From: Plicaturopsis crispa FD-325 SS-3
Lineage: Eukaryota; Basidiomycota; Agaricomycetes; Amylocorticiales; Amylocorticiaceae
DNA length: 64,000 nt
Reading direction: 5' to 3'
Assembly: GCA_000827205.1 (NCBI GenBank)
Contig: KN832557.1
Coordinates: forward strand, 1,062,302-1,126,301
Positions 34,720 to 45,432 of this stretch are shown here, in pieces; position 1 is the stretch's first letter; each line of letters starts with the position of its first letter. Position numbers and translations under genes: made by a program. The notes under the pieces are model-generated. The model did no database searches. It saw only the letters and a program-made list of their open reading frames with translations, and was not told the DNA's origin.

Positions 34720-35627
34720 CTTCTCTGCATATCCTGCCAGTGATTACCGGCAGGAGGCATCCGATAGTTCCTCGTCATCTTACCAGTCCCTACACCTTGA
34801 TGGAGCGGCATCTACTACGAGGACATGCATTTTGGGCCCCTTCGTGATCTTAGGTCTTTGTCTGATTTACCTCCGGGCGTCCCACTGATCGTCGCGAGTC
34901 TTACCTCCGTCTGCACGCCCAAAATGCTACACCCACACGAGAACGCAGCCCTTTCACAAACAACGACCACTTCACTTCCTGGAGCGGCTCCCTTTTTCAT
35001 CATTTTTGACGCCGACGGCCTTTGAAGATTCGAGACCCGCTGAGTGGCACTGCTACAACGCCGCCGCGCACTTTGACACAACCGAAGAGCCTGCATCCAT
35101 CTACGTGCCGTGTTGTGGAAAGTGGCTTTCAACCCTCCTCTGTAAGTTTTAACACATCGCGTCTCACCGTTGTTCAAGCAACTACCTCCGGCGGCACAGC
35201 AAAGATTGACGACATCTTATCTGTGCAATACATTGTTGAACAGTCCCGCGGCCATAGGGATGCCCGACATCACACATCACGCCGCGGCCCTAGTCCAGCG
35301 GTGCGCCTGAATTCCCCTCGGGATTAGCATCGTATGTATTTCGTGGACATTCAGCGACGGGAAGCAGGTCGGTCGCATCCTATTTTTCATCACCATCAAG
35401 TGGTCGTTTTTCCGCGTACGAACTGATCTAAGGACTCGTGATTTCTCCCGCAGACGATACAACACTATATCTTCACCCCCGACTTTACGCCGAGTTGCTT
35501 CGCGCGTCACGCATCCGAAGAAATGGCTATTACTCGGTAGCGAGCGGCCAAGTGCAAAGCGCATTCCAGCAGCGGTATATAACGCCAGGGCCAGCGCAGG
35601 GCGTATGGGACCGATCGATTCTCCGCT
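34720..35627. other. Upstream region of the CBM1 gene
   Basis: No exon could be supported here. The segment just before the CBM1 gene contains GGTATATAACG (around 35574), a TATA-type element about 50 nt from the ATG and the probable core promoter. Confidence 0.45.
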
Positions 35628-36581
35628 ATGCACAGGTCACTGCTCCTCATCGCATCTGCCGCGCTCCTCGCGAGCCAGGCTTCTGCCCAGGCATCGGACT
35701 ACGGCCAGGTAAGCCTCTACTATGCATCTGGTGTAATGAAAGCTTAAGGGACACGCAGTGTGGCGGGATTGGCTGGACTGGGCCGACGACATGTCCAGAT
35801 GGATGGACTTGCACGGCGTCGGGCGAGTATTACTCGCAATGCCTTCCGGGAGCGGCAACGACTACGTTCGTGTCCTCTGCCACCAGCGCCTCCGCGACTG
35901 GAACGGCCACGTCCGCCGCTGCCAGCGGGACAACGACCCTCCTGCCCGGCAATTCCTTCATCCGCGCCGTCGTACGCACCCCTCTTCCTAATTCATCATT
36001 GACATCGCGGAAACGCTAACGTGCTGCTTAGGAGGAGCCGTACTTCCACCAGTACCTCCAGTCGGAGGTTCTGGGGACCGCGTCGACCGCTGTACTCGGC
36101 TCGCCTGGGACCGCGGCGCAGTTCGTCGTAAGTTCCGACGGGCAGCTGGTCCAGGAACTTCCGGACGGGAGCTCGCTGTACGCCGTCGTCGAGGGGCGCG
36201 CGAACTCGACTGTCATGAAGCTTCAGATGAGCTGGAGCACGGAGCCCGCCTCCGGGGAGAACGCGGGTACCTTCAACTGGAGGTGCGTCTATCAGCTATG
36301 ATGTGTGGCGTCGATGAGATGTACTCACGTTTATGCTGCAGCGGTGACACGCTCGAATGGTCGATTCCGACGATCGACAGGCCCCAGACGAATGTAAGTG
36401 CGGTTCCCCAGGATACAGTGGTGTTTGCTGACATGCGTCAACCTAGGCCTGGCTTGTATGCCCCGACGCCGATGGGAATCTAGTTACATACATCAACCTT
36501 GGAAATTACGACTACGAGACACCGCCGGGATGCGCGGATGAGACCATTCATGCGTACACCGGGGCCACAGCAACCCCCTGA
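35628..36581 (+). CDS. Secreted CBM1 (cellulose-binding) protein with unknown C-terminal domain
   Basis: Five exons (35628-35708, 35759-35971, 36032-36282, 36342-36393, 36447-36581) sum to 244 codons. A signal peptide ([16 protein letters not shown]) leads straight into a family 1 carbohydrate-binding module: [20 protein letters not shown], then [15 protein letters not shown]. The four disulfide cysteines and the flat aromatic face (W, Y, Y) are all present. A Ser/Thr/Ala linker follows, then about 155 residues with [43 protein letters not shown] and [20 protein letters not shown], ending in ATATP. That second domain has no catalytic signature I know; it looks beta-rich. The module directs the protein to cellulose, so a plant-wall function is likely. 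A TATA-type element precedes the ATG. Confidence 0.85.
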
Positions 36582-37141
36582 GGGTATGCATCGGGATCCT
36601 CAGGTTCTGGGTGGATGCGTCGCACAAATAACAGTTGTAACAGATCGAGCACTGTACTTCAAAATGGAAAGATTTGCACTCGACTTTGACAAGTTGCTGA
36701 ATTTCATAGTGTACATAAAACTGAATTGGTGCGGATGCTTAAAGCTAAACTGCGGAGAGCTTTCGCGATCCTCTGTTAAGTCCGTCGAATCCACGGGCAG
36801 ATCCAATTCGGCGTCCGGGGCACCTCAGCGATTATTGAGAGCAAGCATCCACCAGAGATGAAGTGACAAGATCAACTGAAATGCATTCATCTGCGATTAA
36901 AACACTGCCCGCTATAAGGATACACGATTCATCAAGACGCAGGAAGACCCGTCTTCCCCGTCCGCACGTTCCCCAAGACTTGTTCGTAGCGTCGTGAATA
37001 AATGAAGTTCGAAGGGCCAAGGGTATGCGTGATCGAAGCGCGTGCGATGCATTGAATGGGAGGTGTTGAAGGATATGAAGTAGAATGAAAGCGAAGATGC
37101 CCAGGAGATCCGAAAGTCGGACGATAGACGGCGATTAGAAA
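36582..37141. other. Gap between convergent CBM1 and CFEM genes
   Basis: A 560 bp region between the 3' ends of two genes that face each other. No coding signal. It should hold both polyadenylation regions. Confidence 0.4.
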
Positions 37142-37777
37142 TTAGAGGACAAGCGCAGCGACGCCTGCGAAGGCCGCTAAGCCCGTGACGGCGTTTATGC
37201 CATTGGAGCGTGCGCTGTTTGCAGTTCTGCATACCACAATGGATTTTCAGTAAGACATAAAGGATAGAAGGGCGAGGAACATACGGTGAAGACGCCGACG
37301 CCGCCGAGGTGGTTGAAGCAGCGGAAGAAGCTGTAGAGGAAGCAGACGAGCTACCGGTAGAGCTGGGGGCAGAGGATGATAGAGTGACTCCCTGGATATT
37401 GAAGACGCGTTGAGCACGACATGTAGTGAAGAAAAAGGAAGTAAACGCACGATGGCAGCACAGAGGCTTTGAGCAAGCTCTTCCGCGTTAGTGAGATCGT
37501 CGCCAGTGCAGCTCGACTGGATACACGCAGTCGAGCTCTGCACAAACGTCTGGCTGTTGCACAGACATTTGTTGTCCTGCGGACTGCACCCGCCGTAGTT
37601 GACGCTGCTTCCAGACAAGCACGGAGCCGCGCAATCTGTGAATGTCAATGAGTACGTGTCTCACAAAGGGCAACATGGAAGATGATGCGCACTAGGAAGA
37701 GACTGCCGCGAGACAATGGCCGCAGACGCAGATGCGTAGACCGTGGAGAGGATGAGGATTGCAGAGGTGAAACGCAT
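37142..37777 (-). CDS. CFEM-domain protein, GPI-anchor type
   Basis: Four exons (37777-37693, 37635-37451, 37391-37285, 37226-37142) sum to 154 codons. Signal peptide MRFTSAILILSTVYASASA, then the CFEM domain with eight cysteines in order: NCAAPCLSGSSVNYGGCSPQ, DNKCLCN, ACIQSSC and LC. The Asp before the fourth cysteine (QDNKC), which binds haem iron in Candida CFEM proteins, is present. A Ser/Thr/Ala stalk (SSSAPSSTGSSSASSTASSA) leads to a small-residue site and a terminal hydrophobic tail (GLAAFAGVAALVL), the layout of a GPI-anchored wall protein. CFEM proteins are fungus-specific and act in haem or iron capture, surface sensing or host interaction. The exact role here is not known. Confidence 0.9.
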
Positions 37778-38700
37778 ATTGTATTGTGAGGCGGGTAGGT
37801 TGGCAGGAGTGGCTCAAAGGTAAGAAACCGGTGAAGGACTAAGACTCGTGAATGAGTTGGAGCTCCAAGACACGAATGCCACACGTCCTTTATACCTCCC
37901 AGTATTTGCGTTCCGTCCCTGCGCCAAATTACATGCACCGACTGTTCCCACCACGTTTCGCGGTTTCGCGGAGGGAATAATGGGCAACGCGGCTTTGTTT
38001 TCCTGCCTCGATGCCATTGTTCCCGTTATGCACTCTGTCTTGTATGGAATTTGTCGGGGCCTGGTCGCGCTGTTGCCAGTGTTGGAACAATGGGGCCTCG
38101 ACCAAGCCTCGACGGATAATGCTGGCGCGGAGGAACAAAGGGACTGGCCATATTTGAAATAATATTTGGCAAACAAGTAGGAAAGAAGATCGCGTGGCAT
38201 CTTTCGCACGCCCATCCTACCGCATGCTCACTCAGAATTTACCTCCACAGGCATTCAACTTGCTGCAATCCATCGTTTCCTCGTATTGTACGCCTTTTAC
38301 AGTCCTGCTTGTATGCCTCCTGCACTCATGGCCATACGTGCGATAAATGCTCTACTAGAATTTGATTTTGAACAAAGAGCACCCAAGATGTTAGCTGGAG
38401 TCTGGACCGCAAACATGTCGGTGCTTGCACGACCGTTTGGCGGATGTTTTGGGAAGACAATCGTATGGCGAAGATGCAACAGACGGCATAGAACCAATCG
38501 GATGTTGTTGTCGTCGTATCCGACACTGCGAGCTCAATAGTCAAACCCGGTGGTCCGCATACATACATAGATCGACCTCATCGGCGACTGTTGGATTTTG
38601 TTCAATAGCTCGACATGCATGCAAGTAATGTGTAGAAGATAGAGAGAGCATGGGGTGACCATAGACAAAACGACAGACTCGGCAACGCAGACACCATCGT
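37778..38700. other. CFEM promoter region and eL34 3' flank
   Basis: A 923 bp stretch. A 104-codon open frame on the plus strand (37848-38162) has no splice partners or recognisable motif and overlaps the likely CFEM promoter, so I do not call it. GTATAAAGG on the minus strand (about 37892) is a plausible CFEM TATA element. Confidence 0.4.
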
Positions 38701-39161
38701 CTACTTCTGCCCGGGCTTCTGCTGCGATTTGATCACCCGCTTGACGATCTTCGCCTCCTCAACGAGGAATGCGCGGAGGATTCTATACGAGATTGTCAGG
38801 AAAAGATATCGGCTGTATCAGAGAGCAAGACGCACCGGGACTTGACACAGTCACCGCATCGCGAGCCACCGTACGCCCTGCGCACAGTCTTTTGGCGCTT
38901 CGAGATCGTCGCGTATTGGCGGGGGCGCAGCGCGGGGATCTACAAGAGCGCATCATCTTCATCAGCAGCCGGTAGATGTAGCACAAGAGGTATGGTACGC
39001 ACTCCGGGCAGGGCGATACCGCAGTCACCGCACTTGGGGGAAGTCGGGAGCTTTTTGATATGGTGGTAGACGAGCTTGCCTCCAGGGGTCTTGATGACGC
39101 GGCGACGGTTCGAGGTCGTGTTGTACGGCTGGCGCTTGCGGAGGGTGACACGTTGGGCCAT
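38701..39161 (-). CDS. RPL34: 60S ribosomal protein eL34
   Basis: Three exons (39161-39003, 38939-38836, 38782-38701) sum to 115 codons. The sequence starts MAQRVTLRKRQPYNTTSNRR, then RVIKTPGGKLVYHHIKK, CGDCGIALPG joined by splicing to IPALRPRQYATISKRQKTVR, then AYGGSRCGDCVKSRILRAFL. The two CxxC pairs of eL34 are intact and the C-terminus is lysine-rich (KSQQKPGQK). It is a structural protein of the large ribosomal subunit. The gene stands head to head with eL31 across about 526 bp. Confidence 0.95.
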
Positions 39162-39687
39162 TGCGGATACTAAGATCAACAAGGGTATGTTAGTCTCGGG
39201 ACATACTAGTTATGCGCTGAATGAGCGGCCGGGCAGCATCCCTCCTCCCGATCAACATATCCCTTGCAGCCGAGCCTATCCAACCGGACCTTGCGCATCC
39301 ATGTCCTGCCCAATCTCCCAGTTCTCCTCCAGCAATCTTCGACTCTATCTTCCAGCCCATGCTGCCCGACCGATATATGAGTCACAACACTCACATGAAC
39401 CTGGTTGAAATTAGAGGCTTCACCGCCGAATCAGCGCACTGTCCCAGACCACGAGCGATAATTTGGCATGGACATACCTGAGTCTTGAGGTCGTTGAGGA
39501 AGCCGGCGCCGATGTCCAGTGCGACGCCACGAAATTCTGGCCTCCGCGTCTGTCACGGTGGCTGTCACGCCCGTCACGGAACTGTACAGGACCACTCAAT
39601 GTGGCGTTCGCTGACTAAGCATATCGGGACAGAAACTTAGCACGAAGACCGCCCGCTGCCCACCGACTTCGACATTCCTCAAGACTC
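39162..39687. promoter_or_regulatory. Divergent eL34/eL31 promoter region
   Basis: The two ribosomal protein genes start at either end of this 526 bp segment and face away from each other, which would allow joint expression of two subunits made in equal amount. No known ribosomal-protein gene box was identified by eye. A pyrimidine-rich stretch lies before each ATG. Confidence 0.55.
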
Positions 39688-40326
39688 ATGGTGCGTATTA
39701 CCATGGCAAAATTATTGCTGCATAGGACTGCTTGCTGACCGGACTGTGCAGGCCCCTCCCACCACCAAAAAGGTGCGATCGAATCGCTGTGTCAACCGCT
39801 TGCTGGCGGCATGGAGGACTGCATACTGATTGACCGGCTGAATGAGCAGACTGGCGGCAAGACCCGCTCGGCGCTCCAGGACGTCGTCACGCGCGAGTAC
39901 ACGATCCATCTGCACAAGCGTGTGCACGGGCGGTCGTTCAAGAAGCGTGCACCCTGGGCCGTAAAGTCCATTGTCCAGTTCGCGCAGAAGACGATGGGCA
40001 CCTCCGACGTACGGATCGACCCAAGGCTCAACCAGGCAGTGTGGGAGCGGGGTATCAAGACCGTCCCCCATCGGATCCGTGTAAAGCTTGAGCGTGCGTG
40101 GATCTGGTCTGGTCATTGTGCTACAACCAGGGAGGGTGCTGATAGTTTGCATTTGTGTCTTTCAGGGAAGCGAAATGACGAGGAGAACGCGAAGGAGAAG
40201 CTATACACCTACGCAAGCCATGTCCCTGTCATCACATTCAAGGTGCGTTTCTCGCATGTCTCTCACATCGTATCTTTCTAACCTACCGCGTAGGGTCTCC
40301 AAACCACAGTCGTGGACGCCGAGTAA
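39688..40326 (+). CDS. RPL31: 60S ribosomal protein eL31
   Basis: Five exons (39688-39690, 39752-39772, 39850-40093, 40166-40242, 40294-40326) sum to 126 codons. Coding starts with ATG alone, followed at once by GTGCGT and a 61 nt intron. The next 21 nt exon gives APPTTKK and the third begins [20 protein letters not shown]. The eL31 core [37 protein letters not shown] and [20 protein letters not shown] follows, ending [10 protein letters not shown]. The product lies near the peptide exit tunnel of the large subunit. Three introns in the first 165 nt of the gene fit the 5' bias of introns in fungal ribosomal protein genes. Confidence 0.95.
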
Positions 40327-40859
40327 ATCTCTCGTTCTGGGATCTGGGACTCGTAGCTTTTTTCCACCTTGGTGCTACCGTGCCGCGCCACACCTGTTAT
40401 ACATCATGCCAGCCATGCACCTCCATCATCTATGCTATGTTGTGCAAATGCAATGCAAAATCAAAACCCTTGACTGTTGGACGACGCCGAGCGAATATTA
40501 TTGCAACCCCAGCAACCACAGTTTTGTTAGAGATGCTTGAGGGACCTTTCGCGACTACTGACCCGCATGAACCTCGATCGCTTGAACTCCTTGAATAAAT
40601 CTATTGAGCGTATGATCACTTCGCTAGCGCTGAGCCTTGCTTGAGATGCAAGTAAAGTTTGACATCCGGCGTAAGCGCTGGTGCCTTTGTGGCGAAATGA
40701 GTGCATGTGTGGCAGCCACTTTCTCTTCTAACACACTCGTTACTCGCTGTGTCCTGCCTTGTACTTATTTCTTGCATCTGACGCCTGTCAATGCAACGAC
40801 GCGTAGGTAATAAAGGACTTGCCCACATCAGTCCACCCACGCCCACCGGTCCTGGTCCC
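40327..40859. other. eL31 3' region and upstream region of the SGNH gene
   Basis: No exon is supported. An ATG at 40791 lies in frame with the downstream gene, so the SGNH protein could begin 23 codons earlier than called. Confidence 0.4.
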
Positions 40860-42926
40860 ATGCGCCCCCTCTCCGAGAAGCAGTCTCGTCTTTCGCAGCG
40901 CACCTTCGGCGTCACACACCGCATATGGCTCATTCTCGCACTCCTCGTCGCCGTCCTCACCATAACACGCCTTGTCCTCCCCTCGCATTCCTCTGCGTCG
41001 CAGCATAGGCCCCTCGTCGCCAAGAATTACTATGCCGCCGTAAACGGGACGCCGGCAGAGAATCCGTTTCCGTTCTGCCCTGAGCTTGGGCAGGGCGACG
41101 AGCTGGCAGCCAAGTACGGTGCTCGGGCGCTGCTGCAGAGCAGACTGCACCTGGGGAGCGGAGAACGTGTCCAGCGCGTAATTCGGAAAGCTCTCGCTGG
41201 AGAAGCTGTTACGATAAGTGTTCTCGGTGGATCAGGTAAGTCTTCGTGGCCAGAACCTCTATGTACAGTGCTCCCCGGAGAGATAAAGAAGTTGGGCCAG
41301 ACACCTTGCATGAGTCCCTCTGGCGCCAAACCCCCATAGCAGGCCCGCCTTATCTGCCACGGTGCTTTGCAAAGGGATAGGCGTCACGCCGCGCCATGTC
41401 ATGAAATATATGCGGGCTCGCCAATGAAGCAGCAGAGTGCTTGGACCCAGTTGCGGCATGGCAGCCCAGAGCGCAGCTTTCCGGCTTGCTCCATACTGGA
41501 TACGAATGAACTTCTGTTTAACTCACCGCACTTGCACCGCACAAAGCTAATGTTGCTATCGAATTCGCTGACGGTTGACCCACTATTGCAGTATCCGCGT
41601 GTCACGGTGCCGCATCGACAGCGCTCTCCCCGCCCTGCTACCCAACGCGCTTCTTCGACTGGTTCACGGCGCTATTCCCGCATCCTGGGTCAGAGGTCAC
41701 AAACGGGGCGCTCCGCCGTACCCGTGCCGACTACTTCGCCTTCTGTAGCGCCCAGCATCTCCCCGACCATGTCGATATGGTTATACTCGAATTTGATGCT
41801 GACGACGGAGTGTGAGTGCTACGGATACGATTTACTTTCGTGACTAGTCACTGAGGGGAAGGGTTTGACAGGGATAAAACTTCTTTGGAGGCTTTTGAAC
41901 AGCTCGTTCGTGCGCTACTTATCCGCCCGGAACACCCTGCCGTCGTCATTCTTGGTCATTTTGCACCTCAGATGCACACAACACACGGGTTTGCAGGACC
42001 TGAGGCACAGCACGCGGTGGTTGCCCAATTTTACGACGTGCCCCATATAAGGTACACCGTTATTCCAATGCAGCGGGTCATCTTCTGACCATCATACCAG
42101 TACCAAGCCCCTCGTCTATCCGGCGTACATAAATGACCCTGCGTCAACCACACATTACTACGCTGACCCCGTGCTTGCCACGGCGGACGGACACGCCCTC
42201 CTCGCAGACGTCCTTATCTCCTACCTCCAATCACAAATTTGCACTGCGTTCTCGGCAGGCCCCCTTCCACCCTCTTCAACCGCACTCCTAACCTCTGGAC
42301 TTTTCGGCGGTGTGCACCACAAAGCCGCGGGCAGCCTACCGCAGAACCCTCTAAATTCCGACGACACCTCTCCTGTGCCCCCCTCACGCATCAACACGCG
42401 TCCGTCCGAATTCGCCATCGAGGAGATCCAGCCGTACTGCGCGTCTGCGCACGACCTCATCAACCCGCTCCCCCCGTCACTCTTTTACGGCTCCGGCTGG
42501 CAGGCAATGCACCCGTCGACCTCGCCTGACGAGGCACGCGTGTACGACTGGTACTGGCATGCAAACCAGCCGACGAGCAGGCTGCGCGTGCCGATCGTCA
42601 TTGGGGCTGGCGACGTCGCCGTATACTTCCTCCGGGAACCGATGGACGGCGAGCATGGCATCGGTGAGGGGTCTGCCGTGGAGTGCTGGGTGGACGACAA
42701 CTACCCAGGGGCAGTGGTGATCGAGAACGCCGCTAATGTAGCTGAGATAGTGCCTACGTGAGTACTCGCCCTCTTATATTCAGCCGGTCACTAATGCGGG
42801 GGAGGCAGATTGGAGATTATCGACCGCGGCGTTGCACGGGGGTCGCATTACGTGGAATGCATGCTCATCGGCGAGGAGGGCGTCAGCGTCCCACCTTTCA
42901 AAATCCTGGGTATCTTCGCGTCGTAA
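40860..42926 (+). CDS. Type II membrane SGNH-hydrolase-fold protein
   Basis: A short basic head with MRPLSEKQSRLSQRTFGVTH is followed by a single span (IWLILALLVAVLTITRLVLP), giving a Golgi or secretory type II topology. The luminal part has block I of SGNH/GDSL enzymes (AVTISVLGGSV-type at 41210-41235, serine in GGS), then CYPTRFFDWFTALFPHPGSE, DYFAFCSAQHLPDHVDMVIL and EFDADD. Later segments are RPEHPAVVILGHFAPQMHTT and a HYYADPVLATADGHALLADV stretch that supplies D and H near the expected catalytic Asp-x-x-His place (TADGH). The C-terminal third looks like a beta-sandwich with a Trp-rich stretch. Similar fungal proteins resemble glycan O-acetyl transferase/esterase folds. Activity is not proven by sequence. 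The start could be at 40791. Confidence 0.7.
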
Positions 42927-43275
42927 TTTCAACTGCTAGTGCGCAGACACATACCTAGACGGACATGCCATACCTCGGCGAAGGGATGCAGTGTTGGATT
43001 ATGACACAGAGGGGCGCATACGCCCTTCGTATGATATTTCTGACGCATATTGATTTCGGATCGTGGACTTGGTTAGGTATGGTTCTACTGCAATGTCGAA
43101 TAATAATGGGTATCACGGCGGTGTCTTGCATACATACTACGAGTACAAATGACATAGATTTCGTTCGTTTCTTTCTGATACGAAGTCTAGAGCAATTTGG
43201 TTGAATGATTTGGACGCATGCGCAGGTTTCGCGTTGCAATGAAACTGGAGCAAAAAGATGAGGAAGGGGCAAAAC
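42927..43275. other. 3' flank of the SGNH gene
   Basis: About 350 bp before the tRNA gene with no coding or structural signal seen. The two minus-strand frames here lack support. Confidence 0.35.
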
Positions 43276-43365
43276 TGGACGATGAGGGACTTGAACCCTC
43301 GACCTCACGCAATTTGTATCTTGAGAAGATGCGAAGCGTGCGCGCTACCACTGTGCCAAACGCCC
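43276..43365 (-). tRNA. tRNA-Ala (CGC anticodon) with an 18 nt intron
   Basis: On the minus strand the acceptor stem is GGGCGTT paired with ATCGTCC, including G1-C72, G2-C71 and the G3-U70 wobble that is the alanine identity element. The D arm carries AGTGGTAGCGC, the T arm GGGTTCAAGTCCC and the discriminator is A. The anticodon stem CACGC/GCGTG closes a 25 nt loop; with a 7 nt mature loop TTCGCAT this leaves an 18 nt intron (43329-43312) one base 3' of the anticodon, the standard place for eukaryotic nuclear tRNA introns. The anticodon CGC reads GCG codons. CCA is not encoded, as usual in eukaryotes. There is an A-C mismatch in the D stem and a T-T mismatch in the acceptor stem, so a slightly degraded copy cannot be excluded. 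Confidence 0.88.
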
Positions 43366-43777
43366 GATGAAAGGGGCTCGCTTTGAGAGCTTCTGAGAAA
43401 CTCGCGCGTCGAGTGAGGTGCTACCATCATCGAGGATGATGATCAAGCCACCATCCTTCAATCCTTCAACGGTGCAAGAGCATTGCTTCCAGTTCATTTT
43501 GTGTTCCATCCAGCCATAACGGCCATCGTAATTCTCCCTGTGCGAGTGAAGCGCTGGTTCTGTGGACGCGCCCTGCCAACTCCCCTCTTCATGGCTCGGT
43601 CACGCCCTCGGGTGTGCCGAGGTCGCGATCCCAAAGTTATCGTCAATACTTAGTAAGTATGTCACGGTACGATCTGTCGAGGATGACTGACTGACGACAC
43701 ATTGACCCTGAAAGGTCTCATTGATTTAAATAAAATGCGGGCTCGCGCAAGTCACATACCCTCTCTACGCCGCAACC
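43366..43777. other. tRNA upstream flank and epoxide hydrolase promoter
   Basis: A 412 bp stretch without exons. It contains a direct ATCATC-type repeat (TCATCGAGGATGATGATCAAGC region) and no other feature. GGTGGCTTG-like words are not distinctive. Confidence 0.35.
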
Positions 43778-45432
43778 ATGACCACCGAACAGGCATTCCA
43801 TATCGCGATCCCCGACGAGAAGATCGCGTCTCTGCGCGAGAAACTCGCGAACACGACGCTCCCAGACGAGATAGAAGATGCAGGCTGGGACTACGGTGTC
43901 CCCTTGGCCGATGTCAAGAGGTTGCTCGCGCGGTGGCAGGGTGGATACGACTGGCGTGTGCATGAAAAGGCTCTCAACGACGAGCTGCCCCAATTCACGC
44001 GGGACATCGAGGTGGATGGCTTCGGCGCGTTGAACATACACTATGTGCACCAGAAGAGCACGGTCGCGGGTGCAATCCCTCTACTATTTGTGCATGGCTG
44101 TGAGTTCTCGAATGACTTGCTTACGGGCTAACGAAAATTGGACTGACGTTTGGTTTTACTGGCAGGGCCTGGCAGTTTCATCGAGGTTCGCAAAATACTA
44201 CCCCTGCTTACTGCCGCCTCCCCGGACCACCCAAGCTTCCATGTCGTTGCCCTCGGCCTTCCTGGTTACGGCTTTTCGGAGGGTGTCACCAAGAGAGGAT
44301 TCAAAGTTGCACAATATGCGGAAGTGAGTGTCGATATCCACGGTGCAGATTATAATTTTCATGCCCATTACACTGTAGCTAGGGAATAAATTAATGCTCG
44401 CGTTGGGTTACAACGAATACGGTGGGACGCAATTTGATACCGATATTCCTATCTCCTGACTTTTAACGTTATGGGTACACTGCACAGTGACACAGGGAGG
44501 GGACTGGGGATCCACGGTATAATTTTGGGCTGCGCCAACAATCCATCGATGGGTTTTGACTCCCGTCGCCTTAGATTACGCGCAAGATTGCTAGCGCTTA
44601 CGGCGGCGCCCACTCAAAGGCGTGGCATACAAACATGCCTTCGTCAGTTGCATATACTTAGAAACCGAACGTTTGTCTTGCTCACTCACCCATGTTTTCT
44701 CCAGGTCTGAGCCCCCCACACTGCTCGCTAACCCGATTTCATATCTGCAATGGATCATCACGCCCTATACCCCCGAGGAGAAACGTGGCTGGGAAGTCAC
44801 GAAGGCGTTTCGTACGTATGGTCGGGGCTACTCTGCAGAGCAGATAACTGTTCCGCAAACAATCGGATACAGCCTCGCAGACTCCCCCGTCGGGCTCCTT
44901 GCCTGGATTTACGAGAAGCTGGTCGACTGGTCAGACAACTATAATTGGGAGGATGATGAAGGCATGTCTCAGTTCTCATCGACGCAGGGTGGTGACGCAA
45001 GTCTTACCTAGTGTTACAGTGCTGACATGGATCTCGATATACTGGTTCTCGCGTGCTGGTCCTGCCTCGTCTGCCCGCATTTATTACGAGATCCTAGGCA
45101 CCCGTGGCACCCCTGCATACGCCGCCGAGCAGGGACCAGCCCCTACAATTCCACTTGGTGTCAGTTATTTCCCTGCTGAACATGTCAATCTCCCAAGAAA
45201 GTAAGCACTCGTTACGCTCATGTCCACAAGTCATTCGAGGCTGAACATACGTACGTGCGCGTCTGCTAGGTGGATGAACAGAGCCGGAAATGTGGTGTAC
45301 TCGCGGGAGCATACTGCAGGTGGCCACTTCGCCGCACACGAGCAGCCGGAGGCCCTTGTTGACGATGTCCGCAAGATGTTCGGAAAGGGCGGACCTGCCT
45401 ATGGCGTTGTCCCTGGAAAAGACGGCTACTGA
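43778..45432 (+). CDS. Epoxide hydrolase (alpha/beta hydrolase, EHN type)
   Basis: About eight exons from ATG 43778 to TGA 45432. The N-terminal EHN lid is clear: FHIAIPDEKIASLREKLANT, LPDEIEDAGWDYGVPLADVK, RLLARWQGGYDWRVHE. After the exon that ends IHYVHQKS...LLFVHG, splicing creates HGWPGSFIEV, the oxyanion-hole HGxP motif. The nucleophile is Asp in TQGGDWGST. ALGLPGYGFSEG, PLGVSYFPAEHVNLPRKWMN and the catalytic-His segment SREHTAGGHFAAHEQPE complete the fold. It should open epoxides through an ester intermediate on the Asp; substrates could be juvenile-hormone-like, fatty-acid or xenobiotic epoxides. Length (about 400 residues) and lack of a signal peptide fit the microsomal or cytosolic fungal group. 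Confidence 0.9.

Noticed and set aside
37848-38162. A 104-codon plus-strand frame starting at an ATG
   Set aside because: It lies in the CFEM promoter region, has no splice partners and no recognisable domain.
40791-40859. An upstream in-frame ATG for the SGNH protein
   Set aside because: Not excluded, but the sequence up to MRPLSEK is Pro/Gly-rich and the shorter start places the membrane span at the usual distance from the N-terminus.
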